A DNA stretch of 64,000 bases from Pseudomonas sp. PICF141 (GTDB taxonomy: Bacteria > Pseudomonadota > Gammaproteobacteria > Pseudomonadales > Pseudomonadaceae). The notes beneath the pieces are model-generated. The model did no database searches. It worked only from the letters and a program-made list of their open reading frames with translations, and had not been told where the DNA came from. Both the position numbers and the translations under genes were made by a program. The DNA lies in NCBI RefSeq assembly GCF_002286815.1, contig NZ_MUNM01000075.1:1-64000 (forward strand), read 5' to 3'. Shown here one piece after another: positions 44,342 through 52,625 of the stretch (the stretch's first letter is position 1; each line of letters opens with the position of its first letter).

Positions 44342-45088
44342 ATGATCGTTTTAAACAGAGAAGTTGGTGAATCGCTACGGCGCGACAAGTATGTCAACGT
44401 CCAGGGCGCTGACTTCAATCTGTTCGGTCATTTTTCCGACTTCGTCAGATTGACCAAAAGTTGGGAAAACATGGAGCCGGACAGTTATTACGGCCAGGCC
44501 GATGCGGGCATGCGTTTTCGTCGTTACAGCGATTTTGAGTACAACCCGGTCACCCGTGACCTGACGCAGCTGGAACACCGCGCTTATGTGCAATCGAAGG
44601 CCAACAACAGCTACGTCGGCGGACTGGAGCGGCACTTCCAGGACTTCTCCAACGAAGTCATCAATTCGCCGGTGATGCGCAGCCTCATCGATGCGGATTT
44701 CGAGGTGTACAAACACGTATTGCCGCCGGAGTTGCACGACGAAATCTGGCAATGCCAGATCCATCAGATCCGCATCGAGATCAAGCCGGGCAAGCAACTG
44801 GAAATCACCCCTGAAGGTATTCACTGCGACGGTTATCCGTTCAGCGGTGTGCATTTCTGGGGCCGCAACAACGTGGAGGGGGCAGAGAGCCGTTTGTATT
44901 CGCCCCAAGAGGAACAATTGGCGGCGACGACCTATCTGGAAATCCTCGATACCACCTATTTCCTCGATCGCGACATGCGTCACTACGTGACACCGGCACG
45001 CAACACCCATGCTCACGAAATGGCCTATCGGCAGATTCTGGCCATTTCTTTCTCGCGGCCCGGGACCGCTTTCGACATTGTTCGCTGA
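44342..45088 (+). CDS. 2-oxoglutarate/Fe(II) amino-acid dioxygenase
   Basis: A 248-residue enzyme of the 2OG-Fe dioxygenase family (PF10014) that includes L-isoleucine 4-hydroxylase and BsmA. The metal triad is His161-x-Asp163 (in GIHCDGYPFSGVHFWGR) with His214, and Arg230 fits the 2-oxoglutarate-binding place. The expected reaction is hydroxylation (or sulfoxidation) of a free aliphatic amino acid. It is followed on the same strand by a GNAT gene 13 bp later, then AzlC and AzlD, a branched-chain amino acid exporter. It is therefore likely that the product is modified and exported. The substrate is inference. Confidence 0.85.
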   Translation: MIVLNREVGESLRRDKYVNVQGADFNLFGHFSDFVRLTKSWENMEPDSYYGQADAGMRFRRYSDFEYNPVTRDLTQLEHRAYVQSKANNSYVGGLERHFQDFSNEVINSPVMRSLIDADFEVYKHVLPPELHDEIWQCQIHQIRIEIKPGKQLEITPEGIHCDGYPFSGVHFWGRNNVEGAESRLYSPQEEQLAATTYLEILDTTYFLDRDMRHYVTPARNTHAHEMAYRQILAISFSRPGTAFDIVR

Positions 45089-45101
45089 ACAGCTAGACCC
45101 C

Positions 45102-45548
45102 ATGATGCATATCGCCGAGTGCCCTGTACCGGTGATGCTGCAGCGCGCGACAGCCAAGGATGCCCAGCGTCTGGAACGCTTCTTTCGGCAATTCAAAGAA
45201 GTGTCGTTCTGCGAATGGCAGGACGCCAAATGCCTGCGCGGTGTGTTGATGCAAAAAACCACCGCTGCGTTCCTTGCACTCGATATCAGTGGCGAAGTGA
45301 TCGGCGCGGTATTGGGCGGTATGCTCGGCAGCCGTGGCACCATCAATCATTTGGCGGTAAGCCCGGTGTATCGCAGCCAGGGCGTGGGTCAGCGCCTGGT
45401 CGAAGCGGCATCGGCAGACATGAAACGTGTCGGTGTGCTGCGGATGTTCCTGTTTGTCGACGATGCTAATCTTGCCGGCAAACGTTTTTGGAGTGCCCAG
45501 GGCTTTTGCGAGCCGCGTGGCGAAACGACCTTTGAGAGGGACTTATGA
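45102..45548 (+). CDS. GNAT-family N-acetyltransferase
   Basis: A 148-residue GCN5-related acetyltransferase. HLAVSPVYRSQGVGQRLVEA around residues 84-103 is the acetyl-CoA-binding motif A. The start is ATG 45102; ATG 45105 is next to it. Its stop overlaps the azlC start (ATGA). Sitting between the dioxygenase and the exporter, it may acetylate the hydroxylated amino acid, but a general protein acetyltransferase cannot be excluded. Confidence 0.88.
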   Translation: MMHIAECPVPVMLQRATAKDAQRLERFFRQFKEVSFCEWQDAKCLRGVLMQKTTAAFLALDISGEVIGAVLGGMLGSRGTINHLAVSPVYRSQGVGQRLVEAASADMKRVGVLRMFLFVDDANLAGKRFWSAQGFCEPRGETTFERDL

Positions 45549-46261
45549 ATGAGACGTCCAGCAGCCAGCCGCTGATGGTCGAGCCCCAGCCCTCGCGCAC
45601 ATTTGCTGAAGCCAGCCCGGTAATTGCGGGCTACTTCACCGTGTCGTTTGTGTTCGGTTTGATGGCCGTCAATGCCGGAATGCCCGTGTGGCTGCCGGTG
45701 GCGATGTGCCTGTTTGTCTATGCCGGTGCTTCGCAGTTCGCCGCCCTGGCGCTGATCTCCAGCGGTGCATCGCTGACCACCATCATCCTGACGACGTTTC
45801 TGATCAATGCCCGGCACATGCTGATGTCGGTCTACATGGCCAAGGCCTTGCAGGCGATGGGGCTCAGTCGTCTCGAGCGCTGGTGTTATGCCGGCGGGCT
45901 GACCGATGAATCGTTCGCCTTTCACAGCGTCAAACTGGGCAAGGGCACGCCGGTCAATGTGCGTTATCTGATTGGCTTCAATCTGTATTGCCACACGTCG
46001 TGGGTACTGGGTGGTTTGCTGGGAGCAATCTGCGCGCAGTACGCGGCGCACCTGATCCAATATCAGCTCGACTATGCGCTGACCGCGATGATGCTCTATG
46101 TGCTGGTATCGCTGTGCACCACCCGCAATAAATTGATCGCCGCACTGGCTGCGGTCGCCTGCATGGGCGTCCTGAGCCTGATCGGCAATTCACCCTTCAA
46201 CGTATTCATCGCCACATTCGTGGGCTGCGGAGTGGGTGTATGCCTGACCAAACGTTCCTGA
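45545..46261 (+). CDS. azlC: AzlC-type branched-chain amino acid exporter subunit
   Basis: A 238-residue inner-membrane protein with seven or so hydrophobic segments (YFTVSFVFGLMAVNAGMPVW, then CLFVYAGASQFAALAL near residues 27-65). AzlC with AzlD forms an exporter for branched-chain amino acids and analogues. NARHMLMSVYMA is the family's signature stretch. The gene starts within the GNAT stop and its own end overlaps azlD by 22 bases. Substrate is inferred from family and from the neighbouring dioxygenase. Confidence 0.9.
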   Translation: MNETSSSQPLMVEPQPSRTFAEASPVIAGYFTVSFVFGLMAVNAGMPVWLPVAMCLFVYAGASQFAALALISSGASLTTIILTTFLINARHMLMSVYMAKALQAMGLSRLERWCYAGGLTDESFAFHSVKLGKGTPVNVRYLIGFNLYCHTSWVLGGLLGAICAQYAAHLIQYQLDYALTAMMLYVLVSLCTTRNKLIAALAAVACMGVLSLIGNSPFNVFIATFVGCGVGVCLTKRS

Positions 46262-46557
46262 TCCTGGTCGTCGCGCTGATGATGGCCGTGACGTTCCTGC
46301 CGCGTGCCTTGCCGCTGCAAGTGAACACCGACCATTGGCCGCCGTTCGTCGCCAGGGCGCTGGAATACTTGCCGGTGGCGATCGTCGCTGCCATCAGCCT
46401 CACGCCGCTGTTGATCAAGGATCAGCAAGTGCAGCTCGATCGCCCGGAATTCTATGCAGCGATTCCGACGTTGTTATGTGCGTATTTCAGCAAAAACCTC
46501 TTTCTCAGTGTGGCGGTTGGGACGGCTGCGTATATTGCGCTCGGGTCGTTCATGTAG
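46240..46557 (+). CDS. azlD: AzlD-type exporter small subunit
   Basis: A 105-residue membrane protein with four hydrophobic segments (FLILVVALMMAVTFLPRALP, YLPVAIVAAISLTPLL, KNLFLSVAVGTAAYIALG). It pairs with AzlC and starts 22 bases before the azlC stop, so they are coupled. Its last 84 bases overlap the 3' end of the convergent LysR gene. Confidence 0.9.
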   Translation: MPDQTFLILVVALMMAVTFLPRALPLQVNTDHWPPFVARALEYLPVAIVAAISLTPLLIKDQQVQLDRPEFYAAIPTLLCAYFSKNLFLSVAVGTAAYIALGSFM

Positions 46558-47400
46558 CGACAGAGCGACCACGTCGTTCAAGGCCTGGCCCGATAACTCG
46601 GAATTATTGACCGCCAACCGCACTTCAAGGGAATCCTCGAAACCGGGGAAAATGGTCAGGCCATTACGCAGGGCCGCCTCACGGGAAACCATGCCCAGGC
46701 CATCCATTTGCGTGATCAACGACAGGGTCAGGGTCTCGCTGCAGGAATAGATCATCCGTTTGCCTGACTCGTAATTACCAAGGCCGGCGTCGAGAAAACG
46801 CAAGAAGCTGTGGGAATACGGACAATCATCGGCAGGTCGCACCTGAAACTTGTTGCCGAGCAGCATCAGCGGATCGTTTTCCTGACCGCAATGAGCACCG
46901 ACCACCTGCACCTGGACGTGGGGCAGGGCAATACTGGGTAAGCCCGGTTGTTGCGGGCCGATCAGCACGGCCAGGTCGAAATCCTCGTTCTTCAATTTGC
47001 TGAGGTTTTCCATCGACTCGGCGTAGCTGAATTCCAGTTGATAATCAGGAAACACTTCAATGAGGCGTCCGATCATTCGCCGGTTGAAGTCGACTGAGAG
47101 AGTGGTGTTAAGCGCAACTTTGAGCGTGCGTTGTCCAGGCACCTTCAGCGCGGCGACTTTCTCTTCCAGTTGCCGCGTGGCGACCAACACTTTGTCCATG
47201 TAGGGCGTGAGCTCCGTGCCCTGCGTTGTCAGGGTCAGCCCCTTGTTGGAGCGACGAAACAACCGAAAACCGAACTGCTCTTCAACCTTGTTCAACTGTG
47301 CGGCCAATGCCTGCACGGTCAAACAGGAATGCTCTGCCGCCGCCGACAATGAGCCGGTCTGCACAATGCGCATGAGGTTACGTAAGGTTCTGCTATCCAT
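46474..47400 (-). CDS. LysR-family regulator next to the azlCD cluster
   Basis: A 308-residue LysR regulator: HTH in MDSRTLRNLMRIVQTGSLSA, then EHSCLTVQALAAQLNKVEEQ; effector domain from about 90. It is convergent with azlD and its tail overlaps it by 84 bp, so mRNA from the two strands is antisense at the end. It may regulate the dioxygenase-azlCD operon. The last ~25 residues (HERPERNIRSRPNRHTEKEV) are a likely extension caused by the overlap rather than part of the core fold. Confidence 0.88.
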   Translation of the reverse strand: MDSRTLRNLMRIVQTGSLSAAAEHSCLTVQALAAQLNKVEEQFGFRLFRRSNKGLTLTTQGTELTPYMDKVLVATRQLEEKVAALKVPGQRTLKVALNTTLSVDFNRRMIGRLIEVFPDYQLEFSYAESMENLSKLKNEDFDLAVLIGPQQPGLPSIALPHVQVQVVGAHCGQENDPLMLLGNKFQVRPADDCPYSHSFLRFLDAGLGNYESGKRMIYSCSETLTLSLITQMDGLGMVSREAALRNGLTIFPGFEDSLEVRLAVNNSELSGQALNDVVALSLHERPERNIRSRPNRHTEKEVFAEIRT

Positions 47401-47644
47401 TTGGGTAATGCCCTCTGAAGTGGGCTGGCTATTGTTGTGTACCTGGCCGCCGGGTGGGCGTCGGTCGCGTGCTGGCTATGATCCTGCACCTGAGCATGCT
47501 TGTCCCGAGTTTAGTAGCGAAATGATTCTGCGTCCGATGGTTTAAGGCTTACACAGGATTAAGGTTTTTGATGGCGTCTGGATGATCAGGAGCGAAAAAT
47601 CGCTCGTGGGTTTTCCCAAGTGACGGGAAACCTTTTGCCAAGGC
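47401..47644. other. LysR gene promoter region
   Basis: A 244-bp stretch between the LysR start and the terminator of the small RNA. It holds the LysR promoter and no gene. LysR autoregulation sites were not recognised. Confidence 0.4.
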
Positions 47645-47806
47645 AAAAAAAAGCAGCCTGGTCAGGCTGCTTCGGTGAATAGGTGCTTGATATTGTGCTC
47701 CCTCAAGCAGGGGAGGAGAGGTTTACCCGAACGCTGATTTCCAGGTCATCAACGGGGTTCCTAACGTCGACTATTGCCACCTGAAGGCAGTCGGTTTCGC
47801 GCTCTC
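47645..47806 (-). ncRNA. candidate small RNA with anti-Shine-Dalgarno seed
   Basis: A ~162-nt candidate transcript on the minus strand. TTGACA (47836-47841) and GAAAAT (47813-47818) make a sigma-70 promoter with a 17-bp spacer. The transcript would end in a hairpin AAGCAGCCTG/CAGGCTGCTT with eight T's (47645-47672). Inside are a stem TGCTTGA/TCAAGCA around 12 bases and, just before it, a C/U-rich run CUCUCCUCCCC (47710-47720 on the plus strand is its complement GGGGAGGAGAG) that could pair with ribosome sites. No ORF of note. Rfam identity unknown. Confidence 0.55.
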
Positions 47807-47812
47807 GATTAA

Positions 47813-47841
47813 ATTTTCTGTCCGCATGAGACGGCTGTCAA
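47813..47841 (-). promoter_or_regulatory. sigma-70 promoter of the candidate small RNA
   Basis: TTGACA at 47836-47841, a 17-bp spacer and GAAAAT at 47813-47818 on the minus strand. Expected start is about 47806. Confidence 0.5.
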
Positions 47842-48041
47842 CGGGTGTGTTTGACCGTACGTCGCGTCTTTCCTGGCTGTCTGTGGATGCGATTTTGTTC
47901 ACGGCATCAGCAAAATAAACTCATTACACCACGTCACTAATGATGTTCCCGTCCCCACCTTTATCCCCCTGACCCAACCTCATACAGTCCTCTCCAACGC
48001 CTCCCCATCATTCCGATGAGAAGGTCACTGGAGAATTCATC

Positions 48042-48263
48042 ATGCCTTTTGTCAGCGTTCGCATTACACGCGATGGCGTTACCTCAGAGCAGAAAGCTCA
48101 GGTGATCGCCGAAATCACTGAAACCCTGGAACGCGTCCTCAACAAACGCCCGGATCTGACCCACATCGTGATCGAAGAAGTCGACACCGATAACTGGGGC
48201 TATGCCGGAATCACCACTACCCAATACCGCAAGCAATTGGCCGAGGCGCAAGGGCAGTCATGA
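48042..48263 (+). CDS. tautomerase-family protein (4-OT-like)
   Basis: A 73-residue 4-oxalocrotonate tautomerase-like protein. Pro2 after Met1 is the catalytic base (MPFVSVRITRDGVTSEQKAQ). CTGGAG lies ten bases upstream. It is 40 bp ahead of the short-chain dehydrogenase gene and likely shares its transcript. Substrate unknown. Confidence 0.9.
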   Translation: MPFVSVRITRDGVTSEQKAQVIAEITETLERVLNKRPDLTHIVIEEVDTDNWGYAGITTTQYRKQLAEAQGQS

Positions 48264-48303
48264 CCGCGTGGGTCAAAAACCATCATTCAGTAGAGGGTTC
48301 ATC

Positions 48304-49014
48304 ATGAGCAATTCGAAAAAAGTCATCGTTATTACTGGCGCTTCTCAAGGTCTGGGCGCAGGCATGGTCAAGGCCTTCCGTGATCTCGATTATCGGGTGG
48401 TCGCCACTTCGCGTTCGATCCAGCCATCCACCGACCCGGACATCCTTACCGTTGCCGGCGACATCGGCGACCCGGCGACCGCCCAGCGAGTCATCCATGA
48501 AACGATCGAACGTTTCGGCCGTATCGATACCTTGGTCAATAACGCCGGGATCTTCATCGCCAAGCCATTCACTGCCTACACCCCCGAGGACTATGCCGCT
48601 GTGCTGTCGGTGAACCTGAATGGTTTCTTCTACATCACCCAACTCGCGATTACCGAGATGGAAAAACAGGGCAGCGGCCACATCGTCAACATCACCACCA
48701 GCCTGGTGGACCACGCGATTGACGGTGTGCCGTCGGTATTGGCCTCGTTGAGCAAAGGTGGCTTGAACGCGGCGACCAAATCCCTGGCCATTGAGTACGC
48801 CAAGCGTGGCATTCGGGTGAATGCGGTTTCCCCGGGCATCATCAAGACGCCGATGCATGGTGAAGAAACCCACGAAGCACTGGGAAGTTTGCACCCGGTC
48901 GGGCACATGGGAGAGATCAGCGATATTACTCAGGCTGTGATGTATCTGGACAGCGCCAACTTTGTCACCGGCGAGATCCTGCATGTTGACGGTGGGCAGA
49001 GTGCGGGGCACTAA
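48304..49014 (+). CDS. atypical short-chain dehydrogenase (no catalytic Tyr)
   Basis: A 236-residue Rossmann-fold SDR. TGASQGLGAG (11-20) is the NAD(P) loop; NNAG at 79-82; Ser133 in NITTS. The usual YxxxK is read as A147-S-L-S-K151, so the catalytic Tyr is missing while Lys is kept. The same change occurs, from memory, in a branch of SDR proteins, so it is probably not damage. I chose ATG 48304 (AGAGGG upstream). It follows the tautomerase gene in what looks like a small operon. Confidence 0.88.
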   Translation: MSNSKKVIVITGASQGLGAGMVKAFRDLDYRVVATSRSIQPSTDPDILTVAGDIGDPATAQRVIHETIERFGRIDTLVNNAGIFIAKPFTAYTPEDYAAVLSVNLNGFFYITQLAITEMEKQGSGHIVNITTSLVDHAIDGVPSVLASLSKGGLNAATKSLAIEYAKRGIRVNAVSPGIIKTPMHGEETHEALGSLHPVGHMGEISDITQAVMYLDSANFVTGEILHVDGGQSAGH

Positions 49015-49080
49015 GTGCGGTTCAGGAGTAGGGCGCTGTTCACAGCAAGGACGACGACCAGCGCTCTCTTCCTTGAGTCA

Positions 49081-49404
49081 TTAGCCTCCGAACGGCGCTA
49101 CCTTGATCGGTTCACCCTTTTTCGCGCATGACGGCGGATTGGTCATACCCAGTGTCAGCAGGTTGCCGCCGTTAATGATGCAATTGAACTGCTGGTTATC
49201 ATTGGTTTTCAGCGCGACATAAGTATTCGTGCCTTCAGTACGACGGCTGACAATACTCAAGTCAGAAGGTGAATAGCCCAACGCGCCGGCGCTCTGGGAT
49301 TTGATCTGCTCATCGGTTAGCGTGTTGGTACTGCTGGCGATGGAGTTGCAGCCCGCCAGAGTGAACAACAGCGCACCCGCCAGGGTTATTTTGTGAAGAG
49401 TCAT
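49081..49404 (-). CDS. small lipoprotein
   Basis: A 107-residue exported lipoprotein: signal LLFTLAGC with Cys19, then a mature part SIASSTNTLTDEQIKSQSAG... with two further Cys (FNCIINGG, PPSCAKKG) that could form a disulfide. Unrecognised. I chose ATG 49404 over a longer frame because of the lipobox. It is monocistronic and convergent with the SDR gene. Confidence 0.75.
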   Translation of the reverse strand: MTLHKITLAGALLFTLAGCNSIASSTNTLTDEQIKSQSAGALGYSPSDLSIVSRRTEGTNTYVALKTNDNQQFNCIINGGNLLTLGMTNPPSCAKKGEPIKVAPFGG

Positions 49405-49815
49405 GTGAGTGTTCCTTACTCGTTGGTGTTTCTTTCGGTCGTGTGGTGCCACGTACTTACCGGAAATCACAACTGAGGAAAGCAGTGGCTTGTGAAGCGT
49501 AGCAGAGGGAGATCTGCTGGCTGTTCAGGCTATGCTGTCAGCGCGCACCTTGTGCGGATGAAACGGTCTTGAGTCAGCCCACTTCTTCCAGATGCCTCCA
49601 GAGAAGTTGCGCGGCTTCTTCGCGCCGATCAGCAGCAGACGAATTCGTTACTCGTGCCTTCAGAGACAGAGCGCTCGACCCAGTCACGGAGTTGCTAGTT
49701 CGTGAAATGCTGAAGGTGCTCCACCAAAGCAGTGTTTCGATAATGTCGCCATATTGGCGCGCGCCAGTCCAATATGACGAGGCGCCCGGTCAAGCTGCCC
49801 GGAGCAATTAAATTC
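49405..49815. other. gap with no confident gene
   Basis: A 411-bp gap between the lipoprotein start and the TetR end. Frames are open on both strands over 49569-49811; the plus frame reads FVTRAFRDRALDPVTELLVREM, which looks like the tail of a LysR protein, and may be a gene remnant. Neither is convincing. No terminator stands out. Confidence 0.35.
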
Positions 49816-50463
49816 TTATTCGCCCGCGTGGTCGTTGCCACCGTGCGCGGCGATGAACATGGCGACGGCCGACCGGCAATAGGATTCGACTTCATTGTCG
49901 TCCTCTGCTTTCGCCTCATCGAAGCGGGCGATCATCAGGAGATCGGACCCTTTGAAAAGCGCGGCAAACAAGCGGGCGGACCCCAGAGGATCGGGCACGT
50001 TCAGCACCGCCTTCGCGTGCAACTGACGCAACAGGGCCTCGATCTGGGCGATGACATAGGCGGGGCCGGCTTCGTAATGGAGCTTGCTTAACGACTTTTG
50101 ATTCGTCTTGTCGACCATGATCATGGCTTCGACACTGCGCACGTCCGGGCTCAACAACGTGCGAAGCAGGAATGTTCCCACCGCCATGAGCTGATCTGCC
50201 GCCGAACCGTCGACGCCTTCAATAAGGGCTTGTGGTGCAAACTGATGGCAGTGGGCCGCGATGGCCGCGCCGAACAGCGCCTCCTTGTTCTCGAAGTGCC
50301 GATAGATGCTTAGCTTGGATATCTTCGCCCGCTGGGCGACCTTGTCCATTGTCGTCGCTTGAAAACCCAATTCCACAAAAAGTTCGCACGCGGCCTCGAC
50401 TATCGTTTGGCCAAGCGTCTCGTTGGCGGGCCGGCCACGCCGGCCCTGGCTTTTTTCGGTCAT
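49816..50463 (-). CDS. TetR-family repressor
   Basis: A 215-residue TetR/AcrR regulator: HTH around residues 15-60 (TLGQTIVEAACELFVELGFQ, then TMDKVAQRAKISKLSIYRHF) and a ligand domain. It faces the flavoprotein gene across a 107-bp gap with two matching palindromes. A sigma-70 promoter, TTGAAG-17-TAGAAT, reads into it and overlaps one operator. CTGGAA is a weak ribosome site. Its GC-rich, C-ending codons match the flavoprotein and differ from neighbours. Confidence 0.9.
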   Translation of the reverse strand: MTEKSQGRRGRPANETLGQTIVEAACELFVELGFQATTMDKVAQRAKISKLSIYRHFENKEALFGAAIAAHCHQFAPQALIEGVDGSAADQLMAVGTFLLRTLLSPDVRSVEAMIMVDKTNQKSLSKLHYEAGPAYVIAQIEALLRQLHAKAVLNVPDPLGSARLFAALFKGSDLLMIARFDEAKAEDDNEVESYCRSAVAMFIAAHGGNDHAGE

Positions 50464-50475
50464 AAAAAATTCCAG

Positions 50476-50519
50476 TACTTGACAGTATTCTAATTCTTGA
50501 ATTAGGGTACTTCAAAGTA
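50476..50519. promoter_or_regulatory. twin TACT-N4-AGTA operators and TetR promoter
   Basis: TACTTGACAGTA (50476-50487) and TACTTCAAAGTA (50508-50519) are palindromes with identical half-sites, 32 bp apart (three turns). They flank CTAATTCTTGAATTAG (50490-50505). The TetR promoter -35 is at 50510-50515 and -10 at 50487-50492. Probably the TetR binding sites. Confidence 0.55.
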
Positions 50520-50570
50520 TCTTAAAAGTACAAGCCAATCTCCCTTCATCCATGCATGGAGCCCATCACC

Positions 50571-51464
50571 ATGAATGACGTCATCATCATCGGCGGCAGC
50601 TTTGCCGGGCTTGCCGCCGCCCTGCAGCTCGGCCGTGCCCGCCGAAAGGTCACCGTTCTCGATACCGGCCTGCCTCGCAATCGCTTCGCCGACCATTCGC
50701 ATGGCCTGCTCGGCCACGACCACAAACCACCGCTTGAGATCCTGGCCGAGGCGCGGCAGCAGCTGGCGCGCTATCCAATGGTCAGGCTGGTCACTGCCCG
50801 GGCCGAGAGCATCTCCGGCGCCATCGACGATTTCTCCGTCCTTACTGGCGATGGCGAAAGCCTCAGGGCGCGCCGCTTGATCCTGAGCTATGGCGTCGCC
50901 GACCAGATGCCTGAAGTTCCCGGCTTCGCCGAAGGCTGGGGCACCTCCATCGTGCCCTGCCCCTATTGCGACGGCTTTGAAGTTGCCGGTCGGCATTGGG
51001 GCCTCATCTGGTCCGGCCCGCCGTCGCACAACTACGTCAAGCTGTACCACGACTGGACCGACACTTTGACGGTCTTCGCCAATGGTCACGACATTCCACC
51101 CGACATCCGGGCCGATCTGGCGCGCCGCGGCATCCCTGTCGTCGATGGCCGGATCACCGAAATCGACCATGACGAGAGCCATAACACCACCGTCAGGCTC
51201 GACGCCGGCCCCGCTGTCGCGGTCGACATCCTGTTCGCGCATCCGCGCAACAAGCCGTCCGCACGTCTGCATGAATCGTTGGGCCTCGCCACGGTCGATA
51301 CGCCCCAGGGCATCGCCCTCAAGGTTGACGAGCGTCGCGAAACCAGCGTGCCCGGCGTCTACGCCGCCGGCGACCTCGCCAATCCCCTCATGCCCTCGGT
51401 CACCACGGCATCATGGCAAGGCGCGATGGCGGGTATCTTCGCCCAGCAGTCGATGCTGGTTTGA
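50571..51464 (+). CDS. NAD(P)/FAD-dependent thioredoxin-reductase-like protein
   Basis: A 297-residue pyridine-nucleotide-disulfide oxidoreductase of thioredoxin-reductase type. IIIGGSFAGLAAA is the FAD loop at 5-17, C130-P-Y-C133 the redox pair, and YAAGDLANPLMPS with the C-terminal FAD motif. I chose ATG 50571 (GGAG nine bases before) over ATG 50556. It is divergent from the TetR gene and probably under its control; a detox or antibiotic-type reductase is possible. C-ending codon use suggests transfer from another lineage. Confidence 0.87.
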   Translation: MNDVIIIGGSFAGLAAALQLGRARRKVTVLDTGLPRNRFADHSHGLLGHDHKPPLEILAEARQQLARYPMVRLVTARAESISGAIDDFSVLTGDGESLRARRLILSYGVADQMPEVPGFAEGWGTSIVPCPYCDGFEVAGRHWGLIWSGPPSHNYVKLYHDWTDTLTVFANGHDIPPDIRADLARRGIPVVDGRITEIDHDESHNTTVRLDAGPAVAVDILFAHPRNKPSARLHESLGLATVDTPQGIALKVDERRETSVPGVYAAGDLANPLMPSVTTASWQGAMAGIFAQQSMLV

Positions 51465-51607
51465 GAGCACAGATTCCCTTCTTCGGTTGTCGCAGGCTTC
51501 TAGTTCCTGCTGATCCATGAACGTTTGGTCTGTCGATGGAGATAAGGCTTTGTTGGTCTTATCGCGGCAATGAGGCAGCTTCCAGGGAGTTTCCAAAACC
51601 CGGAAAC

Positions 51608-51637
51608 AACAAAGCCCTCGCATTTCTGCGAGGGCTT
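51608..51637. terminator. bidirectional terminator after tRNA-Thr
   Basis: CAAAGCCCTCGCA and TGCGAGGGCTTTG form a 13-bp stem around TTTC, with T-rich flank. It lies 10 bases downstream of tRNA-Thr on the minus strand. Confidence 0.88.
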
Positions 51638-51646
51638 TGTTTTGTA

Positions 51647-51722
<76 letters not shown>

Positions 51723-51800
51723 GTGTTAGGGCGACGATTATAGCGATTGGATTGGTTCTGTAAACCCCTGAATTCAGACTATTTTTACGCAGGCGTTTGG

Positions 51801-52625
51801 TCAGGCGCGAATCAGCACTTTCTTGAGTTTTTGCAGGGCTCGCCAGGCTCGGCTGTTTTGCATCGCCCGCAACTGCGCTTCGGCGTGTTCGGCGCGTTGC
51901 AGGGCGGCGGCGAGGTGGTTTTCAGCGTCGGTGATGGGGTGGCTGAAGTTGTGGCCGCGACAGAACTGAAATTCGTCCAGGTTGCAGGGCGGGATGTCGA
52001 AGGCGGGTTTGAGGGCCAGGTGTTCTTCGGCGAGGTAGTAAGTGTTGATGCCGTCGAACAGGATGGACTGGTAGCCGGCGCCGGTGACGAGGGTTTCCCA
52101 GGTCTGGTCGCGTTCCCATGGGGTTTCGATGAGGATGATCCACGGTCGCCATCGGGTGAAGTCCATGCCGCGCAGGACGGTTTCTTCGTGGCCTTCGACG
52201 TCGATTTTCAGGAAGTGAATCGGGCGGTTCCCGGCGTGTTGTTCGCAGATGGAAGCCAGGGTGCGGGATTTGACGGTTTGGCTGCGCACGTCCATGCCAG
52301 CGTCTTTGTGTTGCTGGGCCAGGGCCGGGTCGAGGGTCGACAGGCCGGTGCCGGCGATGCCATAGAACGTCAGGTCATCGGCGCTTTCGCCGGCCACGCA
52401 TTGCAGGTTGATGTCTTTTGCGCGTTGCTGGCACAGGGCGTTGTAGTAGTTCGCCACGGGCTCGACGTTGATGCCGGTCCAGCCGCGGTCATAGAAAGCT
52501 TTGGTGACGGAATCCTGAGTGGGGTCGTTGGCCCCGATATCGATATAAAAGCCATTTTCGACGTATTTGAGGGCGCGCCACAGGCGGATGTCTTCGAAAT
52601 TCTGTGCGTAAGAAATGAACGTCAC
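51801..52625 (-). CDS. FkbM-family methyltransferase
   Basis: A 274-residue SAM-dependent methyltransferase of the FkbM group: YIDIGANDPTQDSVTKAF (motif I), LKIDVEGHEETVLRGM, and IILIETPW. Start GTG 52625 with AGGA eight bases upstream. A C-terminal tail of Ala/Gln/Arg/Leu (AENHLAAALQRAEHAEAQLR) forms a helix. Usually acts on glycans or natural products. No partner gene is adjacent, so the target is unknown. Confidence 0.87.
   Translation of the reverse strand: MTFISYAQNFEDIRLWRALKYVENGFYIDIGANDPTQDSVTKAFYDRGWTGINVEPVANYYNALCQQRAKDINLQCVAGESADDLTFYGIAGTGLSTLDPALAQQHKDAGMDVRSQTVKSRTLASICEQHAGNRPIHFLKIDVEGHEETVLRGMDFTRWRPWIILIETPWERDQTWETLVTGAGYQSILFDGINTYYLAEEHLALKPAFDIPPCNLDEFQFCRGHNFSHPITDAENHLAAALQRAEHAEAQLRAMQNSRAWRALQKLKKVLIRA

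Noticed and set aside
49569..49811. 80-codon plus frame resembling a LysR tail
   Set aside because: Open on both strands and no start signal; at most a remnant, too weak to call.
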